Part shown: positions 36,309 through 48,093 of the stretch, one piece after another | Layout of the letters: each line of letters begins with the position of its first letter | How positions within the stretch are numbered: the first letter of the stretch is position 1 | NCBI GenBank assembly: GCA_958299035.1 | Contig: CATQJL010000112.1 | Location: 58,077,823-58,141,822, forward strand | Direction: 5' to 3' | Length of the DNA: 64,000 nt | Source: Cylicocyclus nassatus | Taxonomy: Eukaryota; Nematoda; Chromadorea; Rhabditida; Strongylidae | Notes under the pieces: model-generated | What the model saw: the letters and a program-made list of their open reading frames with translations, nothing else | What the model was told of the DNA's origin: nothing | The model's database searches: none | Program-made: the position numbers and the translations under genes

Positions 36309-37909
36309 CTTTGCTTCTTGTTGTTGCTACCGTACTTGTAGACACAGTGACAGTCGGTGTGGATGTTCTTATTTCAGTGCTGTTCACTACAACGGCTACC
36401 AACATACTGTGGCCATAAAAATTCCTAATATTAGATTGTCCCAAAAGTTTTGTCCGTTTTTTCAACCTATCATAAAAACGCGTGGAAGGAAGATAGGGAA
36501 ACGCTCTAAGCACTATCCGACGCATCTTTTTCTTCTCTTTCTAACTGTCATGCTTCCATGCCCAGTACTCTTTTGTTCACTGAGATAAACGCCGAAATTT
36601 CGAACACATGGTTTTTACTATGTCCAAGTTTGGCAGTTTTTCACAATCTTTATTTTTGACTTTCGGAAAAGCTTTGGCAACAGTTAGATAGAGCAAACAA
36701 AGGGCAATATAATGCAATTTTGCGGCATCTATAGCCTTGAAAGCCTTGAAAATTTTTTAGAATTATTTTTCTGATGCTATTAAATTCCACTTTTGGTGAT
36801 GCCAAAAGCCAGAGATCATGAAACGGCGCACAACTAAGGTGTTACTCGATGCAGCTTTTCCTTCTTTTTCCAGCTAGTGTACTTTCTCTCCAATTTGCGG
36901 TCCTTGGCGAGAAAATTTTCATAATTCTTTTATTTGACCCCACCCCAGCTGTACACGTAAAATGCAAAATCTTATATTTCGAAGCGGTAGACGCTCATTT
37001 GCTTCGTAAAGTAAATAATCGTAGTCGGTTTTTGAAAGCTTCAAAATCCGAGGATTTGGTAGTGTTTGAGGCGTTTCTGTATTTTAGAACTTCGCAAAAG
37101 TGAAGACTTTTGAAAAAATTATCTATAAAAATATTGAAAAGCCAGCTAGATATGCCAAATAATTGCATTGCATTGCGTTTGCTTACTCTATCTGATGGCT
37201 ATCAAAGCTTTTCCAAAAGTTGAAAATGAAGATTGTGAAAAATTGTCAAACTTGCACATAGAAACCATGGGTTCGAAATTTCGGCGTTTATCTCAGTAAG
37301 CAAAAGAGTAATCGGCATGTGGGCTTGACAGTTAGAAAGAGGAGGAAAAGTTGCGTCGGGTAATGCTTAGAGCGTTTCCCTAACTTTATTCTTTACGTAT
37401 TTAAAAATACGTACTTTACGTATTTTTATGATAGGTTGACAAAACGGACAAAACTTTTGGGACAACCTACATAATATGACACTCACGTTTGCACATCTCT
37501 TGACATATAGTCAAATTCTTATTAGTGATGTTGTTATTGTGGAAGCACATGTATTGTTCAAATCTGAATAATTGAAATTTGTATAAGTAACGAATGAATG
37601 AGATATTACCCTTAAACTTACGCTTGTATATATTTTCCACGCTTAGGAGTAGCAATGCAAAGATAATTGCCTTAATCAACACCCATTTTTATACTGAACA
37701 ATAAACGTGATCTACTAATGCTCACATATTTCAGGATCTTCGGTTATCTTGAAGCCCCTATTGCCATCAATAGTGTATTCACAGTTATAGTACTCGGTGC
37801 CACCACTGAAAAGCTGTGATTTAAATCTGTTTGAGCTCGTAAAACTTTCCGTTATCTCACCTTCCCTGGATCTTTTCACTGCAGGAGCATTGTTTTGATC
37901 TCTCGGGGC
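36309..37909 (-). CDS. Eight-cysteine module, copy 2, with linker (intron holds a MITE)
   Basis: Exons: 37909-37861, 37805-37726, 37670-37622, 37563-37487, linker 36386-36309. Peptide pieces: QCSCSEKIQG, YYNCEYTIDGNRGFKI, a split Cys codon leading to CNYLC, FEQYMCFHNNN and ICQEMC; spacing C-x1-C-x15-C-x18-C-x3-C-x17-C-x13-C-x3-C. DGNRGFKITED resembles the GNxNRFxTxED segment of true Kunitz domains (compare 43115-43236), supporting a Kunitz origin. The linker has TSTPTVTVSTSTVATT. The large gap before the linker is caused by the MITE at 36431-37469. Confidence 0.8.
36431..37469. mobile_element. Palindromic mariner-type MITE (1.04 kb)
   Basis: Left end TTAGATTGTCCCAAAAGTTT...TGTCCGTTTTTTCAACC and right end TTGACAAAACGGACAAAACT...TTGGGACAACCTA. 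Long arms continue inward, for example taaacgccgaaatttcgaac (left) and its inverse (right) and acaatctttatttttgactt. No transposase. It is inserted in the intron between the fourth exon of copy 2 and its linker. Confidence 0.82.
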
Positions 37910-38115
37910 CTAAACCGGATATCATAGGTAAAAAATAGTTTTGCAACCAATGAAAAAAATTCTTGCAATCTATTTTTGTAAGAAATTTCATTCCGCAACG
38001 ATTCTAAGTATGGCGTATTCTTATTCGGATATTTGTAATCAAAATAAATGAAATTTTATGATCTCCTGCAGCAAGTGACGAAGCTATCAACTGTTTGAAC
38101 TACAGGATGTGTATA

Positions 38116-38890
38116 TTAGGTTGGCACATAAGTAATGCAACTTTTTATATAACTTTTGTCTATTTGAACGTAGCGCATTCATATTTTGGCAGTATAAGGA
38201 ATATGATGTAAGCTTCTAATGCACACATTTTTGCCGAATTTTACCACCTTATGTGAGGATTACGGTAGGTTTACGGTACTATGGGAAAAATTTTAGAATG
38301 CATCAGATTTTGATGAAACTTGGCCTATAGGGCTTATTTGACATGCTGATCACAAAAATGAGATCCATTTCGCACGAAAAAGCCTCGTTCGTGAGATCAA
38401 AAAATGAATTTCATTTTAGCGACAAATGAATATGATATTAGTGTTTATCGCATAGGATTACCCTATAGTGCAAAGTTATAGCGAGTTCTGACTTTTCGCA
38501 GCTTAGTTATTGACAAATTGCCTTCAAAACTTGACGCATTTGACTTGTTCAACTTCTCAAAGGCGCCCCACCTTGATTTGTGGTTAAATTTCATTTCTTT
38601 TTCACTGATTCCAGTGCGCCAACTTCCAGCTACATGGTGCCTATAATTGCTTTTCCATATGTTTGAATCAGGTCTAGTAGGGCTTCATGTTTGCCAAAAA
38701 ATCGTGAAACCTCGATTTTTCGCAGTTTTCAAAAAATGCTTAGATTTTTTGTACTACGTTATCAAAAATCAAACGGTTTGCGCAGACTTGCAGCTTACAT
38801 CACCGTCTACATGATGCCTCAAAATGAGATTGCTATATAGAATAGAAAAAAAGTTACGGGAAAAGTTGCAAAACTTATGTGCCAACCTAA
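38116..38890. mobile_element. Mariner-type MITE (775 bases)
   Basis: Perfect-looking terminal repeats TTAGGTTGGCACATAAGT / ACTTATGTGCCAACCTAA, preceded by TA. The internal DNA has no transposase. It lies in the intron between the linker at 40816 and the eight-cysteine module at 37.9 kb. Confidence 0.88.
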
Positions 38891-39399
38891 TACTTGACTA
38901 TTGCATGAATATACATTTGGCAGCCCTTTGTGAATTAACAGTAACCAATATTTGACATGAATAAAAAATTAGGCAAAATCTGGCCCCGTTCAGCTCAGTA
39001 AAAAGAAAATATAGCTTGGTCGTGATCTGACTAGTCATTGAGATCAAGTACATATTCATGGAGCTCTGGAAAAAATATTGCAGCTTACTAGAAATGGAAA
39101 CTGATATCATTTTACACCTATATTACAAAAACCTTACTGCGAAAAGGATAAGAAGAATTATACGCTTCTCTGATTGCAAACTGCTTTGCTTTTCTGCGGA
39201 CCAGATCTCCGAAAGGTTATGAGCGTTGGAAGCCCAAGTTTCTCCGAACTCTGAGTGGCATAAAATCAGCGAAAAGCTGTGAATCCCCGTGAAAAATTCT
39301 ACTGACTTTCGTTCCTCCTTGCAGTCAGTATACTTATAGAAAATTGTTCGACCAATTTCAGGTGCTTTTGCACAGCTTTTCGCTGAATTTATCCCACTT

Positions 39400-39831
39400 A
39401 AAGACAGTGTCCGGGCAATAAGTCGATTTTGAGATTTTGTGCTTACCCGGGCCTATTCACTATGCTGAATCCGAAAATCCACACTGGAAAGCGCGAAAAC
39501 GGCAAAAAAGGGCTCTAACGCAGGAGGAAAAACGGAAGTGGGCGGGGTCCTCCACACTGTGAATTTCGCAGTCCCAGCTTCTGAAGCGATCTTCCCAATT
39601 CCTCTAACGCCCTGAGATCTCCATCGGCCAGGTGCGAATGCATGACTTGAAATCGGAACCGAGAAGATCGCTCTGGAAGCTGGGAGCGTGAATTCACAGT
39701 GGGGAGGACCCCGCCCACCTGCCAATTTCCGTCCCGTGTTAGAGCCGTTTTTCGCCGTTTTCGCGCTCTCCCATGTGCATTTTCGGATTCAGCGTAGCGA
39801 ATAGGCCCGGGTTTGCCCGGACACTGCCTTT
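39400..39831. mobile_element. Fold-back MITE with AAAGRCAGTGTCCGGGCAA ends
   Basis: Left end aagacagtgtccgggcaa and right end ttgcccggacactgccttt mirror each other, and the arms continue through acccgggcctattcactatg/cgtagcgaataggcccgggt, cgcgaaaacgg and gggcggggtcctccacactg. Immediately after it comes aaaggcagtgtcccggcaag, the start of a second head-to-tail copy. The related repeat at 39190-39400 resembles 6740-7045. No coding is present. Confidence 0.75.
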
Positions 39832-40583
39832 AAAAGGCAGTGTCCCGGCAAGGTTGAGGTGTGCCGAGCTTCTGTAGCTAATGACTGAAATATGGAGCGA
39901 AAAAGAGGCATACTAATCCGGAATCAACCGCGAAAATGGCCCAAATCTTACGATAAATCCGGACCCCGCACAATGATGTAAAACTGCACGGCTAGAGCTC
40001 GCATAACGTACACAATAATGACCGTAGGGTCCCACAACGACTCTACGTCTTGAACTTGGCACCGCGCCCTCACTTCAAGAAATCGGTTATAGGAAAAGAA
40101 CATTTTGACATTTTCGCGCTCTGCAAGCTGCGCAAAAAATCAGCGCGACGGAAATCTCTTCAGACAAACGGAAAATCTTCAAATTCAGATTCCGCTGAGA
40201 CGCTGCTTTCAACGCTTGACAAATTTGAACTTCCGTCGATTATGACTGTTTCCGGAGATTTGCTTTGCAGCAATAAAAAGCAGATTTGAAATTATTGTTC
40301 GAAGTTGCGTCCAGTGATATACAATTCTTTTCGATTTGCCATTGTAACTTGGTATCCTTCTCTTACTAGCGTAGAGTACCAACATCTTTACATTGAAAAG
40401 GTTCCTTGGAATTCAAATAACCCGGACATTTTGCGGTTAGAAAAAATGCAAAACAAGATGAAATACTTTCGATTTTCCCAAGTTATTTCCTTGGTAACTG
40501 ATACAGGGTAGTCAATAAAAACACTTATTCCCTAGAGAGAAATTTTCCTCGTTTAATAGATTTCATTTCGCTTTCAGTAGATA

Positions 40584-40755
40584 CCATTTGATTCAACTGG
40601 CATGGCTTCGGGAAGGCAGGGCTTCATGACCTAATTAAGACTAGGTTATGATCAGAGAGTAGCGCGAGAGAGACGCAGGTGTGTTGCGGGCGCGAGCGGC
40701 CTCAATTAGGTCACAAAGCCCCGCCTTCCCGAAGCCAAGCCAGTTGAATCAAAGG
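40584..40755. mobile_element. 172-base MITE, TTTGATTCAAC family (copy 1)
   Basis: Terminal repeats ccatttgattcaactggcat and (inverse) cctttgattcaactggcttg extend about 45 bases, through cttcgggaaggc and ggtcac; TA flanks both ends. The centre carries gcgagcgg/gcgcgag elements. Two more copies lie at 48094-48244 and 51807-51971. It sits just upstream (3' side) of the linker exon at 40816. Confidence 0.88.
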
Positions 40756-40815
40756 TAGTTATATTCCCATGAGTGTAGATTCTTAAGAAATGATGACGGT
40801 CCTGGTATGGCTCAC

Positions 40816-41103
40816 CTCTAGTAACGACAGAGGTAGCACCCGCAGTTGTTGCAGTACTGGAAGACATCTCATACGACGATGTTGTTGGTCCTGACGAAGA
40901 TGGGGTCGGTGATGGAGAGGGTGCTGTAGATGACAACATGGATAGAGTCAGATTATATTATCATAATTCATCCTTACAACCAATGTTTTCTGAGGAAGGG
41001 ATTAATAAAAAGACCTTACCCTCTGTTGAACTTGATGTCGATGATTGAGTAGTTGTGGTTGTGGTTGATGTACTCTCAGAGGTCATGATAGTAGTGATGC
41101 TCT
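40816..41103 (-). CDS. Two mucin-like linker exons (41103-41020, 40923-40816)
   Basis: The first exon (84 bases) reads ESITTIMTSESTSTTTTTTQ and continues Ser/Thr-rich to TEG. The second (108 bases) begins APSPSPTPSSSGPTTSSYEM and ends VVTRG. Both enter and leave in phase 1. The stretches are of the type heavily O-glycosylated in mucins. They join the second Kunitz domain (42754) to eight-cysteine module copy 2 (37909). No cysteine is present. Confidence 0.8.
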
Positions 41104-41189
41104 CTGCAAATTGCGATTCTGAGGGATCTCTATTTCAGAACTTGCAATATTTTTTAGCTCATAAGGCATCAGCGCAGATTAGAGTGCCA

Positions 41190-42563
41190 ACCAGGGTCAA
41201 GCGTGCTGATGCGATGCGGGACCCTCATTTACGACCCCCCCCCCCTTGAGGGTATCCATCCGTACGACACCCCCCCCCCCCCCCCACCCTCACCCATTTA
41301 TCCCTCTTACCTCCCCTGCCCGCATTCCTCGCGATAACCTGCATAAACGAATGTCAATCTCAAAAAACACCTGCTTAGGGACTTCAGTGAGGTTTCGGAA
41401 GCAGAATTTCTAGGCCAATGGGTGCGTCCATCAACTGTAGCACACATACCGTTAATAATGTTTGAGATTCTGCAAGTTTTTTTTGAATTTTCAGGCATAC
41501 TTCAGGCCAGCAAATTCGGTTCCCGTATACGACACAAATTTTTGCACCGAGAAAAAAAATGATATTCTTGAACTACAAAAGATGTTTTCGACCGAGAAGC
41601 TTACTTCCTACCTCTTCCACAGTTTTTCCCGCGAAAAAAAAACCGCTTGAGCGCCGTCTAGAACGACGTCAAAAACGTGCATGAGCACGGTAGTTTGAAA
41701 ATTCGTAACTAAGGCCAGGAAAAGACTGAGAGGCTGCAAAGCACAGGCTCTGTAGCATAGCGCCCAGAATATCCATAGAAAAAGTTTTAACTCTTGAGGA
41801 GCAGTAAGCTCGAAAAAATTTAGATGCGACTCTCGCAAATTTAGATGCGATCCCAAATAGCAAAAAGTGGGATTTTTGAGCATGAAATTTTGTAACTTAC
41901 CAGAGAAGTTATAAAACAGCCTGCAATTTTTACGAGGGAAAGTAGGAGGATGGCCTTATATTACAGCAGAATTGCAGCCAACAAGCTTCAATAGCTCCGA
42001 AGAAATTTAGATGCGACCCAGATACGACCCCCCTCTCCTGACTTTTTGCTACCATACATAAAATCATGAGAAAATCCACAGTTGACAAAATAACACCAAA
42101 TTCTGCAATTATATAGCAGAGCATCTCAAAAGTACAGATAAATCATATGAGCCCGTGAAAAACATTACAAAAAGATTTAGAATTTTATGGTGGTCACAGC
42201 TGGTAAAGATATTCGCTTTTGTCGAATGTGTGAGACTTCAGGAAGGCTTCAGAAGCAAGATTTCTAGGGCAATCGGTACATTTAGCAATTTTATCAAAAA
42301 ATATATCCTTCAAAAGTGTTTTGAGCTCTTGTAAATGTTTTTTTTGAGAATTTCAACGGATTCTTTATCTTTTTTATTCTGATTTCCACTTTTTTAATAG
42401 ATTTATTGTAAAGAACATAAATAATTGTCTGCTTTTACATTCCCTTTGAAGCCTAGGGTATTTAGCCTAATTAACTCCTTTCACGACCCCCCCCCCACCT
42501 TAGACACCCTCTTACGACCCCCCCCCCCCGTTGCAACAGTCGCATCACAAGCTTGACCTTGGT
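41190..42563. mobile_element. 1.37-kb element with ACCAGGGTCAAGC ends and poly-C blocks (copy 1)
   Basis: Left accagggtcaagcgtgctga and right (inverse) accaaggtcaagcttgtgat are terminal inverted repeats; both sides have subterminal blocks of 9-16 C after 'tacga' (41230, 41265, 42487, 42520). The body has several gatgcgac repeats. A second copy with about the same length lies at 46442-47826. No transposase was recognised, so it is probably non-autonomous. It lies in the intron between the second Kunitz domain and the linker at 41103. Confidence 0.8.
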
Positions 42564-42753
42564 TATAATGCTTTTGGTAGAAATGCTACTGAACGGTTCT
42601 GATGTAACTACTGTGAAAAAAGTTGGTTGATTTTTGCTTTTGCAAAGTATTTAAATCAGTACTTAGCAAATTAATCGATGTACAAAAACTATTATCCAGC
42701 ATTCACTTATCGAATTATGAAATAATTTGTTTGTCTATGAATTGCTCCCCTAC

Positions 42754-42973
42754 CTTCAGTTGTCTCTGTTTCCCTGACGCACAGATCTGTGCATTGCTGT
42801 TCAGTACTGAAGCAACCCTTAGATTGGGAGATCACGCACTTGTTGAGTGTGAAGTCATAGCGGTATCTGAGTCATTGTCATCAGAAAAAAATATGCTTCA
42901 CGTAATACTCACCCCGACGCTTTTTCGCATGGTATTGCTCCTCCTTTTACTTGGGGTGGGAAGCAGAGATCCC
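42754..42973 (-). CDS. Six-cysteine Kunitz domain (exons 42973-42913, 42866-42754)
   Basis: Exon 1 (61 bases) gives GDLCFPPQVKGGAIPCEKAS and exits in phase 2; exon 2 (113 bases) gives YRYDFTLNKCVISQSKGCF, then STEQQCTDLCVRETETTEG. Spacing C-x11-C-x14-C-x7-C-x6-C-x3-C has the order and motifs of a BPTI/Kunitz domain (aromatic RYDF before Cys3, KGC at Cys4), with a long first loop and a shortened Cys4-Cys5 loop. Kunitz domains act as serine-protease inhibitors; in BPTI the P1 residue directly follows Cys2, and here Glu follows Cys2 (PCEK), which would be atypical for trypsin inhibition. Confidence 0.88.
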
Positions 42974-43114
42974 CTGAATTGAAAAACTGTAAATTCAGCG
43001 TGAAAATCGTGTCTTCTTATAGATAGGAATCAAAGTTGAAATGTATTAGAAACAGTTCAAAGGTTTAAATGTTGAGGAGCGTTTTTTCAACAGTTGTAGG
43101 GACAAAACTCTCAC

Positions 43115-43347
43115 TTGCATTCCTTGGAGAACACGCTAGCCAGCAATCCTCTATAGTCTTGAATCTGTTTTCATTGCCTCCGTTGCCTCGATAAATAAGT
43201 ATGTGGCATTCGTCTCTTTCTGCCGAGTAATAAAACCTTAATTGACAATGAACTATAGCATATAATAAATAGAAAGCTTTTTGGGAGTGACTAACTGGAA
43301 CAGCATTTGGTCACCCGTTCCTGGGTGTTCCGGCAGTTGGCATATAT
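43115..43347 (-). CDS. Nematode-type four-cysteine Kunitz domain (exons 43347-43296, 43236-43115)
   Basis: Exon 1 (52 bases) encodes DICQLPEHPGTGDQMLF and leaves in phase 2. Exon 2 (122 bases) continues QFYYSAERDECHILIYRG, then NGGNENRFKTIEDCWLAC. This is a textbook Kunitz signature: LPxxxGxG, FYY, Cys, IYxGxGGNxNRF, DCxxxC. The Cys2 and Cys4 positions are replaced (Gln-region and Asn), as is common in nematode Kunitz domains lacking the Cys14-Cys38 bridge. Exit phase 1 joins it to the next Kunitz domain at 42973. The 59-base intron sits before the aromatic cluster, the same place as in all other cysteine modules of this gene. Confidence 0.92.
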
Positions 43348-44735
43348 CTGCAAAATGAAGTTTATGTTTTGTAAATGTTTGTATATCTAATGAAAATAAT
43401 TTGGAAAAAACTCTTGGAAAAATCGTTTTGGAAAAAAAGGTTCCTAGGTACATAGACAACGTTGCTCAATTTTTTATTACTGCGCGATTAGCCAGTGGTC
43501 GGAACTTTGCGGCACAGCAATATTTTCTTTGGAAGAAGGGCATGGCTGAAGTCACATCATTCGGATTTTTTTTTTTGAAAAAGCTCAAAGCTGTTTCCAG
43601 GTTGCTTATAGAAGATGATGAAGCTGTATTATTACTTCCTCGATAATTTTCATAACATTCTCATTCTCATGTTTTTGGAGGCTTTATTGGTCATGGTGGC
43701 GGCAGGTAGGCTCTCAAAAGTTGGAACAAAGCTGTACTTCCGAGAATATTGATACCATTTTTATCATCACTTAAAGTTGCTCGTGATTCGATAATTACGC
43801 AGAACTGTTTTAGAACCGTTCCACCTCCACAATTGCGTCTGAAACTGTTTTTTCACCCACACGTATGCAGCGAAAATTTTTTGTAAGACGCAATGTGGAA
43901 TCTTTTCAACCCTTCGAAGAATTGTTTAACGCGGCCCAAGATGAGTAGTAAAGTAGGTAGGGGATTTTTTCCTTGAACCATCGCTAGCCGATATTGCATC
44001 TATTTCTCAAAAGCAGGTAAGCATTAGTTTCTTTGCAATCATATCATAGCAAAAAGAATCCTGTTTAACGCCTCCGGATTTTTTTCGCGCCCATGGCGGA
44101 TAAGGTTATTTGTATCTGCCGCTGATGGTGTGGAGAATTTTATCTAAGTTGGTGAAATTGAAGTGTGCAGTGTGGAAAAATATATGGAGCCTGAGCAACA
44201 AACCAGATCTCGATTTTTTGTGCGACTGTTAACTATTTAGATCTTATGCTGATCACACTACAAATTATTATCCACGTGAGATCTGCTTTGAGAATTTTTT
44301 TTGGCTAAGCAGCTCCCCGACTTGTAATTTTATTCGCTGCAAAAAGCGAACGGCAGAGCTACCTAAGCAGCCTGGCAGTAATATGTCAGGCGTTTTGCTA
44401 AAAAAAATAACGCGGTAAAATTTTGGTAGGCTGTTACTACTTTCGTTGATGACTTGTAAAAAATGCGGAACGTAAGGGAGAGGGGCACATTAGAATGCAA
44501 ATTTTTTTGCCCACATGAACTTGAAACTGTGCAAGTGTCTGTAAGCAGTTCAAGATTTGTTTCATATTTTGTGTATCTGGCTTGTGAAAAAAAAGTTTCT
44601 GGGGGGGGGGGCTATTAACCCGTCGAGAAAGTGGAAAACATTTTGGAAAAATTTTCGCATGCTCACAACCTTCGGATCCCAGGTCCCTCTTCTGGATGGC
44701 CCAATTAAAATTTTTGCCCCTTCTCTGGCCCGTAC
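43348..44735. other. Intron between linker and first Kunitz domain
   Basis: No exon, element end or RNA gene was recognised. Open frames at 43401-43646 and 44437-44700 lack motifs; a run of ten G occurs at 44600. Confidence 0.4.
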
Positions 44736-44825
44736 CTGGGATTGTAGTTGTAGACGATACTTGCGTTGATGTTGAAGTAGTTGTTGTAGCAGATATTGTT
44801 GTCATGACGGGTGTTGTCGTAGATC
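44736..44825 (-). CDS. Mucin-like linker exon
   Basis: One 90-base exon, phase 1-1, encoding STTTPVMTTISATTTTSTST, then QVSSTTTIPG. It is flanked by acceptor cgacag and donor gtacgg. It connects the four-cysteine exon at 49020 to the nematode-type Kunitz domain at 43347. Thr makes up more than a third of the residues. Confidence 0.78.
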
Positions 44826-45477
44826 CTGTCGAGAGTAGATTTAACGGTAGATTTTATCGGGGTGTAAAAAATAACACTCAAAAATATAGGTATTGTGCAT
44901 TGTTCGCGGACCCTAAGTCTAGGACCTAGTATATCGCAAAGTTATAGGCATTCCGTATATCTCACACTTTTATTTAGATTCATGCCCCGACAGCATTTTA
45001 TGGGATTTCAGTTTGTTGAACATCTTCAAATTCGACATTGGCAGTCTACAAATGCATAGCTTATTAACTTCCGCGTAATAACAGAATGCCCTAGCCTCTG
45101 TACATTCAGAATGCGCTTACGATGAGCTAAACATCTGAAGTAATGCCAAATCCAAAGGTGAGAGTCTTTGCTATCAAAAAGTGTTGGAAAGGGCAGCTCA
45201 AAAATCTCTATGCTTCAGTGGTCCAAAGGTGTTTTTGTTTCAGCTTTTAATTTGAAGTGCTTTACTGTTCTTTACTATAGAAGTATTGAACGGAAGGATT
45301 GAGTCTGGTCAGTAGAGACAATGAACTAAACAAGCAAGGTAGACGCGGTGTCTGTTTGCATTGAACTAATAGCTCAACTCATTTGGGGTGAACGGCTCAG
45401 CTTGCATTAGATCTAGATGGTATTGGAGTTCACTTAAAGGCAGTGGCTTGGCAAAATAACCCTTGTCACATTTTGTA

Positions 45478-46430
45478 TTAGGTTGTCCGGTAATTAATGC
45501 AGGTTTTGACTTCCAACCGCAATAAGTCATATGCTTCTCATTCCTACATAGGTTGTAAAATACCATTCGACAGAGCAAAGCAAGCTTTACAAAAAGGCTA
45601 TCTTGCTTTTACAAGTGCTTTCATTTACCTCGAGTTCCAGCCAAAAACTAAAAAGATTCAGCTGCTTGAAAAATCGAGAAAAATTGTAACTCAGTTGAAA
45701 TAACCCGACAAAAGCTCTAACTTGTTCACGCAAACGCTATTCACATAAGACATCTATATACGCTGTTGCCGTACTTTTTTCTCTTTAGAAATCAAGAAAA
45801 GGGAAAATTTCGTACATTTGCCAAAGTGAAGCTGTGCCTTCCTCACATAAGTGGTTGTATACTACAAACCTGTAGAAGCACAAACGTAAGTTTTCAGCTC
45901 TTTGCAAGCTTTGGTTCTCGAGAAATATCGAATATAGCTTTCCCTGGTCAGGTGGTTCAAGCTAAAATTCAAATTTCTCGAGAATTACAGTGTGATTGTT
46001 AGTGTAATTATTTCGAGAATTAGTTTAATTGTAAAGCTTGTAGAGAGCTGAAAATTTATGTTTACACTTCTACAGGTTTGTAGAATACGACTAGTTATGT
46101 GAGGACGGCACAGCAACACTTGGGCAAGTGTACGAAATTTTTCGTTTTCTTGATTTCTAACGCAGAAAAATATGGCAACGGCGTTTATAGATGTCCTATG
46201 TGGAGAGTGTTCACGTGAGCAAGTTAGAATTTTTGTAGGACTTTTATGAACTGAGTTACGATCTTTCTCCGTTTTTCGGAAGATTGAATCTTTTTTTGTT
46301 TTTGACTCGAAACTCGTGGTGGATCGGAGCTATTGCTAGAGCAAGAGAGCCATCTTGTAGAGATTACTTTGCTCTATTAAATGGTACTTGGCGACCTTTT
46401 TAGAAATGAGAAGTGTATGACTTATCTCGG
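45478..46430. repeat. Long palindrome, possibly a mariner-ended MITE
   Basis: Sequences from 45490-45900 reappear inverted at about 46035-46425. For example tacaaacctgtagaagcaca matches the inverse of tgtttacacttctacaggtt, and tacca...gacagagcaaagcaagc-like sequence matches gagattactttgctctatta inverted. The left border reads TTAGGTTGTCCGGTAATTAA, a mariner-type start, but I could not find its partner at the right. No coding is supported. Confidence 0.55.
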
Positions 46431-46441
46431 TTGAAATCCAG

Positions 46442-47826
46442 ACCAGGGTCAAGCATGTTGATGCGATCCGGGACCCTCACTTACGACCCCCCCCCCCTGA
46501 AGGTATCCATCCGTACGACCCCCCGCCCCATCTACCCCCCGCCTCATCTACCCCCTCACCTCCCCTGCCCACATTCCTCGCGGTAACCTGCATAAACGAT
46601 GTCAATCTCAAAAAACACCTGTGTGAGAACTTCAATAAGGTTTCTGAAGAAGAATTTCTAGGCCAATGGGTGCGCCCAGCATCTGTGGCACAGAAACTTT
46701 CAATAATGTTCGAGATTCTGCAAGTTTTTTTTGAATTTTTAGGCATACTTCAGGCCAGCAAATTCGGTTCCCGTATACGACACAAATTTTTGCACCGAGA
46801 AAAAAAATGATATTCTAGAACTACAAAAGATGTTTTCGACTAAGAAGCTTACTTCCTAACTCTTCCACAGTATTTTTCGCGAAAAAACCCGCTTTAGCGC
46901 CGTCCAGAACGATGTCAAAAACGTGCATGAGCACGGTAGTTTGAAAATTCGTAACTAAGGCCAGAAGAAGACTGAGAGGCTGCAATGAACAAGTGCTGTA
47001 GCATAATGCCCAGACTATTTACAGAAAAACTTTCAGCCCTTGAGAAGCAGTGAGCTCGAAAAAATTTAGATGCGACGCTCGCAGATTCAGATGCGATCCT
47101 AAAAACCAAAAACTGGGATTTTTTAAGCTTGAAAATTTGTAATTCATCGGAGAAGTAATGAAACGGCCTGAAATTTTTAGGATAGAAAGTAGGAGGATGG
47201 CCTCGCATTACAGCAAAACTACAGCCAACAAAATTCAATAGCTCCGGAAAAATTTAGATGCGACCCAGATACGACCCCTCTTTCGTCATTTTTTGTTACC
47301 ATACATAAAATCATAAGAAAATCAGAAGGCCATAAAGTACTCTTCTTTCGAGTGTGTGAGTCTTCAGTGAGCCTTCGGAAGCAGGATATCTACACCACTC
47401 GGAACATCCAACATCTTTATCACACATCCATGCTTTAGTAGTATTTGAGCTTCTAAAAGTGTTTATTTTTTAAGTTTTAGTCATGCCAGCAAGGTTCGAT
47501 CCCGTTTGCGACAATCTGCGGGAGAAATAGTGTTTCCCATAGAAAAAAAATGAACTAAGTCATAATCTTTCAAAAGTGCAGCGATCGAAGCGAATTTCCG
47601 TTTGCAAATGTTTTCAAATTAATGTTAACTCGTTTTGACTTGATACATTGGTACACGGCATTCCATGAATTCATTTTTAAGAATATGGAATAATTATTTG
47701 CCATTCGATTTCCCTCCATGCTTTCGGTTTTTTACCCAACCTACCTCCTTTTACGACCCCCCCCCTCACCGTTACCCCGCCTACAACCCCCAGTTGCGAC
47801 AGTCGCATCACACGCTTGACCCTGGT
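46442..47826. mobile_element. 1.38-kb element with ACCAGGGTCAAGC ends and poly-C blocks (copy 2)
   Basis: Second copy of the element at 41190-42563 in the same orientation; ends accagggtcaagcatgttga and (inverse) accagggtcaagcgtgtgat. The poly-C blocks are at 46488, 46520 and 47757. Much of the body (for example aggcatacttcaggccagca and gttcccgtatacgacacaaa) is nearly identical between copies, but the segments before the right end have diverged. It lies in the intron between 49020 and 44825. Confidence 0.82.
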
Positions 47827-48093
47827 GCCAACTGAACCAAGGGAAGCAGAGGTCAATTGAATGGCTCTTGAATCAATGCAGAAAAGACTAGATATTGCCT
47901 CTTGGAGTGTAAAAATATACAGTTTGTAACCTAGTGCCAGTAATTTTCAAAATGGGCAGCTTTCAAGTTGACTATTTCTGCCTATTTTGAATCGCAGGTC
48001 ATCATTCTTGTATGCAAAACACTGCAAGACTGTAACTTGAGCAAAAAAATATACTTGTAATGCAGATGGAGTTGATTTCAAAATCATCAGATA

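Noticed and set aside
42623..42982. 119-codon plus-strand open frame
   Set aside because: It is the antisense shadow of the six-cysteine Kunitz exons on the minus strand.
43253..43459. Continuous minus-strand frame of 68 codons over the first Kunitz exon
   Set aside because: The unspliced frame ends in a stop after IYYML; splicing at gttagt to 43236 gives a full Kunitz domain, so the longer frame is not the product.
47485..47510. tRNA B-box-like string ggttcgatcccg
   Set aside because: No matching A box or cloverleaf could be drawn around it; inside the 1.38-kb repeat element.
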